5,886 bases of DNA, from contig JAFAIY010000460.1 in NCBI GenBank assembly GCA_019236485.1, positions 1-5,886 on the forward strand. The letters are read 5' to 3'. The notes below the pieces were generated by a model. It saw only the letters and a list, made by a program, of their open reading frames with translations. It did not search any database and was not told where the DNA came from. This document shows, piece by piece, positions 1-5,337 of the stretch (positions within the stretch are counted from its first letter, which is position 1; every line of letters starts with the position of its first letter). The DNA is from Comamonas sp. GTDB lineage: Bacteria > Pseudomonadota > Gammaproteobacteria > Burkholderiales > Burkholderiaceae_C. A program made the translations under genes and the position numbers.

Positions 1-1077
1 CAGCGAAGTCAGGCTCAGGCCTTGCGCGATCACCACTCCGCCCAGCCAGGCACCCAGGGCATTGCCCAGGTTGAAGGCTGCGATATTGAGGCTGGATGCC
101 AGATTCATGCCTGCTTCGCCCGCAGATTGCAGCACGCCCATCTGTAGCGGCGCCACCGTGGCAAAGGCGGCAATGCCTAGCATTAGCACAAAGCCAATGG
201 CCAGGGGCGTGCTGGCAAACATCCAGCGGCCCGCGATCAGGACCAGCATCAAGGCAGCCAGCGATACCCACAGTGCGCGTTGCACGCCAAAGTGGTCGGC
301 CAGCTTGCCGCCCGCATGGTTGCCAACGGCCAGGCCCGCACCGAACAGCAGCAGGGTGACGGCGATCAGGCGGTTGTTCATTCCCGTGATCTGGGTCAGA
401 AGGGGCTCTATATAGGTGTAGAGGGTGAAGACGCCGGCAAAGCCGATCACCGTCAGCAGCAGGCCGCGCCACATGGCGCTATTGCGCAGCACGGCCAGCT
501 CCTGTATCAGGCCCTGTGGGCTGGGCACGCTCAGCTCGCGCGGCACATGGCGCAGCAGGATCAGCAGCGCGATCACGCCGATCCCGCTGACGCTGGCAAA
601 TGCCATGCGCCAGCCCCAGTGCTGGCCGATCCAGGTGCCGAAAGGAACGCCCAGCAGCGTGGCCAGGGTCAGGCCGGAAAACATCAGCGCAATCGCCGAA
701 GCCTTCTTCTCGGGGGGCACCAGCTGCGTGGCGACGACCGCGCCCACGCCGAAGAAGGTGCCGTGGGTCAGCGAAGTCAGCACGCGTGCCGCCAGCAGCC
801 AGCCATAGCTTGGCGCCAGGGCGGCGGCGGCATTGCCGGCGATGAACAGCAGCATCAGGCTCAGCAGCAACAGCTTGCGTGGCCAGCGGCGCGAGGCCAG
901 CGTGAGCACGGGGGCACCCAGTGCGACCCCCACGGCGTAGCCCGAGATCAGTGTGCCCGCCATGGGGATGGAGATATGAAGATCCTGGCTGACCTGGGTC
1001 AGCAGGCCCATGATGATGAATTCCGTGGTGCCGATGCCAAAAGCTCCGGCGGCCAATGCAAGCAAGGCAGCTGGCAC
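1..1077 (-). CDS. YdhP/AraJ-like MFS efflux permease, 3' end off the left edge
   Basis: Inner-membrane major facilitator transporter of the DHA1-type arabinose/drug efflux group, expected to export small molecules using the proton gradient; the substrate cannot be read from sequence. My translation of the complement stays open for 359 codons. It opens with a short N-terminus leading into LALAAGAFGIGTTEF (about residues 6-20) and an ISGYAVGVALGAP segment (44-56), both very close to what I recall of E. coli YdhP. A basic loop follows TM2 (SRRWPRK, 62-68), a GGKLAD loop lies in the second half, and an AAFNLGNALGAWLGG helix is near the visible end. Relatives have about 390-400 residues, so some 30-40 are missing. 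The start is GTG at 1077-1075: an in-frame TGA lies 21 nt upstream, AAGGA sits 6 nt before the GTG, and the first in-frame ATG is already inside TM1. It is transcribed divergently from the LysR gene, the usual arrangement for regulator and target. Family is confident; physiological role unknown. Confidence 0.93.
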   Translation of the reverse strand, partial: MPAALLALAAGAFGIGTTEFIIMGLLTQVSQDLHISIPMAGTLISGYAVGVALGAPVLTLASRRWPRKLLLLSLMLLFIAGNAAAALAPSYGWLLAARVLTSLTHGTFFGVGAVVATQLVPPEKKASAIALMFSGLTLATLLGVPFGTWIGQHWGWRMAFASVSGIGVIALLILLRHVPRELSVPSPQGLIQELAVLRNSAMWRGLLLTVIGFAGVFTLYTYIEPLLTQITGMNNRLIAVTLLLFGAGLAVGNHAGGKLADHFGVQRALWVSLAALMLVLIAGRWMFASTPLAIGFVLMLGIAAFATVAPLQMGVLQSAGEAGMNLASSLNIAAFNLGNALGAWLGGVVIAQGLSLTSL

Positions 1078-1083
1078 GATGAG

Positions 1084-1088
1084 TCCTT
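1084..1088 (-). promoter_or_regulatory. Ribosome binding site that sets the GTG start of the permease
   Basis: The complement reads AAGGA, preceded by three further A's, with 6 nt between it and GTG at 1077-1075. This is a good Shine-Dalgarno match at normal spacing, and it supports the GTG over any downstream ATG. Confidence 0.75.
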
Positions 1089-1196
1089 TTTGAAGATTTC
1101 AGAGAGCCATGACTGTGAGCCGCTTGCGCCGCGGGCGGTAGTCGGTTCAAGGGAAAGGCATCTGTGCCATGCGGGAAACAATCCAGGCAATACCAT

Positions 1197-1200
1197 GAGG
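1197..1200 (+). promoter_or_regulatory. Ribosome binding site favouring the third ATG of the LysR gene
   Basis: GAGG lies 6 nt before ATG 1207, but only 3 nt before ATG 1204 and within the codons following ATG 1195. The spacing therefore favours 1207 as the start. A small TACC/GGTA inverted repeat (1191-1194 and 1199-1202) overlaps this site, but is too short to claim a regulatory role. Confidence 0.5.
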
Positions 1201-1206
1201 TACATG

Positions 1207-2178
1207 ATGGAAAAACACGCCAGGGACTCGCTGCCCGCTACGGCCCCGGGCCAGGAGATCAACCGCTTTACCGAGCTGCAGACCTTTGTGCAGGTCGCGC
1301 AGCTGGGCAGTTTTTCGGCGGCCGCGCGCCAGCGTCAGGTATCGCCCTCGGCCGTGAGCAAGATCGTGGCGCGGCTGGAGGCCAGGCTGGGCGTGCAGCT
1401 GCTGCGCCGCAGCACGCGCCGGCTGGAGCTGACCGAGGAGGGGCTGCAACTGCTGGAGCAGGGCAGAACGCTGCTGGCCGACTGGATGGCGCTGGAGTCC
1501 GCAGTGACCCGCCAGGGCCAGCCCAGCGGGGTGGTGCGCATCAATGCCAGCTCCAGCACCGGGCAGAGGCTGCTGGTGCCGCTGGTGGCCGAAATCATGC
1601 AGGCCTGGCCGGACCTGCAGCTGGACCTGAGCTTTACCGATCGCGTGGTGGATCTGATCGCGGAGAACGCAGACATTGCCCTGCGCTGGGGGCGGCTGCC
1701 GTCTTCGGACATGGTGGCGCGGCTGCTGGGGCGCACGCGCCAGGTCATCGTGGCCTCGCCCGCCTATCTGGCGCGCCATGGCCGGCCGGCTCATCCCGAG
1801 GATCTGCTGCAGCATGTGCGCATAGGCTGGAACTACCCGCGTGCCGTGCCGCACTGGCCATTCATGGTCCAGGGGCAAAAGCATGCGGTCGCCATGGGCG
1901 AGGCGCTGCGCGTCAACGACGGCGAAGCCATGTGCGCGCTGACTCTGGCGGGCGCCGGCCTGGCGCGGCTGTCGCTGTATCACGCCTGGGACGAGCTGCA
2001 GGCGGGCCGGCTCAAGATCGTGCTCGAGGAGTTCAACCCCGGCGATCTGGAGCCCATCCATGCGGTGTATGTGGGCAAGCCCGGCCAGCTGCCGGCGCGC
2101 ACCAGGGCCGTGCTGGATTTCCTCAAGGCGCGCGTGAACCTGGCTTATGCGGAGACCGTGCCCGCCGAATGGCTGTGA
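1207..2178 (+). CDS. LysR-family transcriptional regulator (CrgA/DsdA-like group)
   Basis: Cytoplasmic DNA-binding regulator of 323 residues, the usual length for the family (about 300) plus roughly 17 extra residues before the helix-turn-helix. The winged HTH spans about residues 20-80: FTELQTFVQVAQLGSFSAAA, then a recognition helix with SPSAVSKIVARLE, then LGVQLLRRSTRRLELTEEG. The effector domain runs from about 105 to 310, starting GVVRINASSSTGQ; the ADIALRWG and VIVASPAYLARHG segments are typical of the subgroup containing CrgA and many regulators of neighbouring MFS genes. ATG 1207 is preferred for its GAGG spacing. ATGs at 1204 and 1195 are in frame and would add 1 or 4 residues. The frame is also open far upstream (to 280), but that stretch is antisense to the permease and encodes nothing family-like. 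Divergent placement suggests it controls the permease and itself. A link to the ureide operon on its other side is not supported, because that operon is convergent with its promoter outside the window. The inducer is unknown. Confidence 0.95.
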   Translation: MEKHARDSLPATAPGQEINRFTELQTFVQVAQLGSFSAAARQRQVSPSAVSKIVARLEARLGVQLLRRSTRRLELTEEGLQLLEQGRTLLADWMALESAVTRQGQPSGVVRINASSSTGQRLLVPLVAEIMQAWPDLQLDLSFTDRVVDLIAENADIALRWGRLPSSDMVARLLGRTRQVIVASPAYLARHGRPAHPEDLLQHVRIGWNYPRAVPHWPFMVQGQKHAVAMGEALRVNDGEAMCALTLAGAGLARLSLYHAWDELQAGRLKIVLEEFNPGDLEPIHAVYVGKPGQLPARTRAVLDFLKARVNLAYAETVPAEWL

Positions 2179-2179
2179 A

Positions 2180-2212
2180 AAAGCCCGCAGCCGAAAACTC
2201 GGGGCGGGCTTT
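2180..2212. terminator. Bidirectional intrinsic terminator between convergent genes
   Basis: AAAGCCCGC (2180-2188) pairs with GCGGGCTTT (2204-2212), a perfect 9-bp stem. An inner CCGA/TCGG stem (2191-2194 with 2199-2202) closes an AAAC loop. On the plus strand the hairpin begins 2 nt after the LysR stop codon and ends in TTT. On the minus strand the 3' arm is followed by five T's (complement of 2178-2182), so it should work better for the leftward operon, whose last stop is at 2260. Seen directly as sequence and folding; termination itself is inferred. Confidence 0.85.
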
Positions 2213-2224
2213 GTGGCCTTCAGG

Positions 2225-2245
2225 CGGAACCGCTGCGCGGCTCCG
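2225..2245. other. Imperfect GC hairpin just after the M20 gene
   Basis: CGGA and TCCG flank CCGC-TGC-GCGG, giving an 8-bp stem with one A/C mismatch and a 3-nt loop. It lies about 15 nt beyond the stop of the leftward operon and before the main terminator. It has no T-tract, so it is not a terminator by itself. It could stabilise the transcript 3' end or be chance in GC-rich DNA. Confidence 0.3.
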
Positions 2246-2259
2246 GTGTGAGGGCGGTA

Positions 2260-3546
2260 TCAGGCGGTCAGATCCACCAGCGAGCGCGCGATGACCTTGG
2301 TCGCGCGGCGCAGGTCCTCCAGCACCAGACGTTCGTCGGAGCGCTTGGCGTGCGATTCCAGCACGGTGCGCGGGCCGGCGCCGTAGATCACGCCGGGGAT
2401 GCCGCGCTCCACGTACAGGCGCACATCGGTGTACAGCGGCGTGCCGACTGCGGGAGGCTTCTCGCCGAACACGGCTTCGCCATGGGCCTGGATGGCGTCC
2501 ACCAGGGGCTGGTTGCCGGCCAGGGGGGTCATGGCGTTGGCCAGCAGCAGGCGCTTGATGTCCACGCGCACGGCATCTTCGCCGGTGTAGCCGCCCTGGG
2601 TGTTGAAGTCGGCGATGGCCTTGGCGATCACGGCGCGGATGCTGGCTTCGACTTCCACGGGATTCTCTTCGGGAATCATGCGGCGGTCGATCTTGAGCAT
2701 CACCTTGCCGGGCACCACGTTGGTGTTGGTGCCGCCGTCGATGCGGCCGATGTTCAGATAGGGGTGCTTGATGCCGGGCACTTGCGAAGTGACCTGCTTG
2801 TACTTCACGTTCTCGGCGTACAGCGCATTCATCAGCACCACGGCGGCCTGCAGCGCGTCCACACCGGTATGGGGCACGGCGGCGTGAGCCATCTTGCCCT
2901 GCACGGTGATCTCCATCTGCAGGCAGCCGTTGTGGGCCGTCACCACTTCATAGCTGAAGCCGGCCGCGATCATCAGATCGGGCTTGGTCAGGCCTTTTTC
3001 CAGCAACCAGCCCGGGCCCATGATGCCGCCGAACTCTTCGTCGTAGGTGTAGTGCAGCTCCACGGCGCCCTTGCTGGGCTTGGCCACGGCTTCCAGGGCG
3101 CGCACGGCGTAGGTGAAGCTGGCGAAGTCGCTCTTGCTCACGGCAGCGGCGCGGCCGTAGAGCTTGCCGTCCTCGATCTCGGCGCCGTAAGGGGCCTTGG
3201 TCCAGCCTTCGCCCGGAGGCACCACGTCGCCGTGGGCGTTCAGGGCGATGGTGCGGCCGCCGTCGCCCTGTGCACCGTATTGGCGGCGCACGATCAGGTT
3301 GGTGATGGACTGCATGCCATAGGCCTTGACATCGGCCTCGGGCACCACATGCTTCTCGGCATCGAAGCCGAAGGTCTTGATCAGCTCGGCCGTGCGCTCG
3401 GCATGGGGCGCGTTATTGCCCGGCGGCGTGTCCGTGGGGACCTGCACCATGGCTTGCAGAAAGCGCACTTCCTCGTCGAAGTGCTGGTCGATCCAGGCGT
3501 CGAGGGCGGCGTAGGTGGCTTGCTTGTCTTGGTTCATATTGGTCAT
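2260..3546 (-). CDS. M20-family metallohydrolase (ArgE/DapE/CPG2-like) with atypical metal motif
   Basis: Probably a cytoplasmic amidohydrolase or deacylase of 428 residues, normal length for M20A-type enzymes; no signal peptide is visible. Visible elements are NAHGDVVPPGEGW (about 103-115; H105 the first metal ligand, D107 its partner), YDEEFGG (168-174; E170 general base, E171 ligand), the lid/dimerisation segment starting KMAHAAVPHTGVDAL (218-232), NTNVVPG (274-280), and ESHAKRSDERL (397-407; H399 the C-terminal ligand). The second motif reads GRAAAVSKSD (131-140) where the family normally has GRGxxDMKG, so the bridging Asp position is V136. The usual GEPT motif is replaced by GFSYE (196-200). 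It may belong to a distinct subfamily with altered metal binding, or use D140/E200 instead. ATG 3546-3544 overlaps the upstream stop as ATGA, and there is no strong Shine-Dalgarno, so translation is probably coupled; ATG 3537 is an alternative. The context implies a role in ureide catabolism, but the substrate is unknown and a peptide or acyl-amino-acid substrate remains possible. Confidence 0.9.
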   Translation of the reverse strand: MTNMNQDKQATYAALDAWIDQHFDEEVRFLQAMVQVPTDTPPGNNAPHAERTAELIKTFGFDAEKHVVPEADVKAYGMQSITNLIVRRQYGAQGDGGRTIALNAHGDVVPPGEGWTKAPYGAEIEDGKLYGRAAAVSKSDFASFTYAVRALEAVAKPSKGAVELHYTYDEEFGGIMGPGWLLEKGLTKPDLMIAAGFSYEVVTAHNGCLQMEITVQGKMAHAAVPHTGVDALQAAVVLMNALYAENVKYKQVTSQVPGIKHPYLNIGRIDGGTNTNVVPGKVMLKIDRRMIPEENPVEVEASIRAVIAKAIADFNTQGGYTGEDAVRVDIKRLLLANAMTPLAGNQPLVDAIQAHGEAVFGEKPPAVGTPLYTDVRLYVERGIPGVIYGAGPRTVLESHAKRSDERLVLEDLRRATKVIARSLVDLTA

Positions 3547-4733
3547 TGCTGTTCTTGAGCCAGTTGGTTGAGGACGTGGGTGAAAGCATCCACGGACAGT
3601 TGCATATCGTCGGAAGTCGAGGACTCGAGCGGGTTGTGGCTGATGCCGGCGTTGAGGCCGCGCACGAACAGCATGGCCTGGGGCATGATTTCGTGCAGCT
3701 TCATGGCGTCGTGGCCGGCGCCGCTGGGCATGCGGAACAGCGGCACGCCCAGTGCGTCCACGGCATTTTCCCAACGCTTCTGCCATGCGGGGGCGCTGGG
3801 CGCGGCGGCGGCCTTCATCGACAGCTCGGTCGTGTAGCGCAGGCCGCGGCGTTCGGCGATCGCAGCCATCTCGGCCATGATGTCCTTGATCATGGCGTCG
3901 CGCTGCTCGTTGGTGGGAGCGCGCAGGTCCAGCGAGAACTGGCAGCGGCCGGGCACCACGTTGACCGAGCCCGAGGGCACGTTGAGCTGGCCTATGGTGG
4001 CCACGCTGTCGCCATCCTGGCCGGCCCGCTTTTCGATGTACAGCGACAGCTCGGCCACGCCGGCGGCCGCATCGCGGCGGCGGTTCATGGGCGTGGTGCC
4101 GGCGTGGCTGGCCATGCCTATGAACTCGCAGACATAGCGGGCGCTGCCGTTGATCGAGGTCACGATGCCCAGGGGGATGTCGAGCTCGTTGAGCACCGGG
4201 CCCTGCTCGATGTGCACCTCGATGAAGCCCAGGTACTTGGCGGGGTCGCGCTCCAGCTTGGGGATGTCGTCGATGCACAGGCCGGCGTGGGTCATGGCTT
4301 CGCGCAGCGTGATGCCGTCGGCGTCCTTCTGCTCCAGCCATTCCTGCTTGAAGTCGCCGACCAGGGCGCCCGAGCCCAGGAAGGTGGCCTTGTAGCGCTG
4401 GCCTTCTTCTTCGGCAAAGCCCACGACTTCGATGTTGAACGGCAGGCGTTTGCCTTGCTGGGCCAGCTGCTTGACGCAGGCCATGGGCACGAAGATGCCC
4501 AGGCGGCCGTCGTACTTGCCGCCGTTGCGCACGGTGTCGTAGTGGCTGCCGGTCAGCAGGGTCTTGGCGCCCTTGTCCGCAAATTCTGGGGCTGCCTTGT
4601 AGCGGCCGACCACATTGCCCACGGCGTCGATCTCGACCTCGTCGAAGCCGATTTCACGCATCCAGTGGCTGATGCGCTGCGCGCAGGCGCGGTGGGCGTC
4701 GGTCAGGTAAGTCACCGTGAGCTGGCCCTTCTC
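3543..4733 (-). other. Allantoate amidohydrolase domain of the fusion
   Basis: Region coding for residues 200-595. About 396 residues is close to a stand-alone AllC (about 410), and it begins in the family's typical LTVTYLTDAHRA-like first helix, so nothing essential seems lost at the junction. Metal-ligand positions are all filled, unlike in the neighbouring M20 protein. Confidence 0.82.
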
Positions 4734-5330
4734 GGCGTAGCCGGGGTCGCTGTTGGTGGACAGGCGCTCCTGCCAGTCCCAGACTTCGTTGCCTGCCACG
4801 GGCTCGTAGCCGAACTTGTCGTTGAGGCGGATTTCGGCAATGCGGTGGATGTTGCGCAGTGCCTCGGCCTGTTCGTAGTCGGGGTGGTTGAACATGCGAC
4901 GCTCGAAGGTCGCAATGATCTCGGCCTTGGCCAGCCCCAGGCCGCGCGCGCCGCGCACCGCCAGGATGAAGGGGAAGCCAAAGCGCTTGCCGTATTCGGC
5001 GTTGAGCTTGCGGATGTGCTCCAGCTCTTCGGGCGTGCAGTTGGTCAGGCCGGCCTTGGTCTGCTCGTTGGTCGATTCGGCCGTGAGCGTGTTGGTTTCC
5101 ATCTGCTTGCCGGCCAGTTCCGGGTGGGCGCGGATCAGGTCCAGCTTGGCCTGCTCGCTGGCTTCGGCCAGCACCTGAGCCATGGCGTGCTTGATGTGGG
5201 CCATGGATTTGAAGGGGCGCTGCTCCAGCGCCTTGGCGGCAATCCAGGGCGAGTGCTCGTACAGGCCATCGAGCAGGTCGGTGGCGGTGGCCGCGTCGGC
5301 GGCGTTCAGTTGTTCCAGGGTCAAAGCCAT
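3543..5330 (-). CDS. uraD-allC: Fused OHCU decarboxylase (UraD) / allantoate amidohydrolase (AllC-type)
   Basis: A bifunctional purine-catabolic protein of 595 residues. Residues 1 to about 170 form a complete UraD domain converting 2-oxo-4-hydroxy-4-carboxy-5-ureidoimidazoline to S-allantoin: PFKSMAHIKHAM (39-50), HPELAGK with catalytic H69, STNEQ (86-90), LNAEYGKRFGFPF (109-121), and IHRIAEIRLN (161-170). After a short linker, about 200-595 is an M20 hydrolase of the allantoate amidohydrolase / N-carbamoyl-amino-acid hydrolase group. It has GSHYDTV (H263), GGKYDG (D274), AEEEG (307-310), EVHIEQGP (H373), SHAGTTPMNRRRDA (408-421), SGAGHDAM (536-543) and ISHNP (H565), so the dimetal site looks intact. 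Operon context favours allantoate as substrate. The start is ATG 5330-5328, directly at the UraD domain; AAGGA is 11 nt upstream, inside the end of puuE. The frame is open further upstream, but that overlaps puuE. The stop overlaps the M20 start by ATGA. No frameshift or stop lies at the domain junction, so the fusion is real in this sequence. Confidence 0.94.
   Translation of the reverse strand: MALTLEQLNAADAATATDLLDGLYEHSPWIAAKALEQRPFKSMAHIKHAMAQVLAEASEQAKLDLIRAHPELAGKQMETNTLTAESTNEQTKAGLTNCTPEELEHIRKLNAEYGKRFGFPFILAVRGARGLGLAKAEIIATFERRMFNHPDYEQAEALRNIHRIAEIRLNDKFGYEPVAGNEVWDWQERLSTNSDPGYAEKGQLTVTYLTDAHRACAQRISHWMREIGFDEVEIDAVGNVVGRYKAAPEFADKGAKTLLTGSHYDTVRNGGKYDGRLGIFVPMACVKQLAQQGKRLPFNIEVVGFAEEEGQRYKATFLGSGALVGDFKQEWLEQKDADGITLREAMTHAGLCIDDIPKLERDPAKYLGFIEVHIEQGPVLNELDIPLGIVTSINGSARYVCEFIGMASHAGTTPMNRRRDAAAGVAELSLYIEKRAGQDGDSVATIGQLNVPSGSVNVVPGRCQFSLDLRAPTNEQRDAMIKDIMAEMAAIAERRGLRYTTELSMKAAAAPSAPAWQKRWENAVDALGVPLFRMPSGAGHDAMKLHEIMPQAMLFVRGLNAGISHNPLESSTSDDMQLSVDAFTHVLNQLAQEQQ
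4821..5330 (-). other. UraD (OHCU decarboxylase) domain of the fusion
   Basis: Region coding for the N-terminal domain, residues 1-170. Stand-alone UraD proteins are about 160-175 residues, so the domain is full length and its catalytic His (H69) and the S/E/Q cluster (86-90) are retained. The boundary is estimated to within about 15 residues. Confidence 0.85.
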
Positions 5331-5337
5331 GTCGCAA

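Larger units (their letters stand above)
1078..1206. promoter_or_regulatory. Divergent control region between permease and LysR gene
   Basis: About 129 bp separate the two divergent start codons. LysR regulators commonly bind such a region and control both themselves and the neighbour, so the operator is expected here; that is family knowledge, not something I can pinpoint. I looked for sigma-70 boxes on both strands and found only weak candidates: TTGAAG at about 1090 (plus) and TTGAAC at about 1150 (minus), neither with a good -10 at 16-18 nt. There is no convincing dyad of the T-N11-A type beyond chance. The GC-rich core around 1120-1140 contains a CCGCGG palindrome of no clear meaning. 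Confidence 0.5.

Noticed and set aside
1..782. A 12-nt direct repeat, CAGCGAAGTCAG at 1-12 and about 769-780.
   Set aside because: Both copies are inside the permease and encode the same common Leu-Thr-Ser-Leu string in the same frame. This fits codon bias, not an attachment site or mobile-element scar.
479..1150. A 223-codon minus-strand open frame within the permease gene.
   Set aside because: It is a shifted frame of the permease and lacks hydrophobic segments. The GTG-started frame shows the full MFS pattern.
280..1206. In-frame open stretch upstream of the LysR gene that would make a 632-residue protein.
   Set aside because: It lies antisense to the permease, and its translation is Gln/Ala/His-rich with no domain character. 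The LysR homology begins only after 1207, where a ribosome binding site is present.
1078..1206. Possible sigma-70 promoters and a LysR T-N11-A box.
   Set aside because: Candidates have poor -10 matches or are expected by chance. A specific operator or promoter position could not be supported, so only the region is annotated.
2248..3558. A 436-codon plus-strand open frame opposite the M20 gene.
   Set aside because: Same antisense artefact: rich in Gly, His, Val and Ala with no recognisable motif, while the minus strand encodes an evident M20 protein.
3547..4341. Upstream extension of the M20 frame (to 693 codons) overlapping the fusion gene.
   Set aside because: The extra 265 residues are an Arg/Ala/Gly-rich frame-shifted reading of the allantoate amidohydrolase coding sequence. 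M20 homology starts just after 3546.
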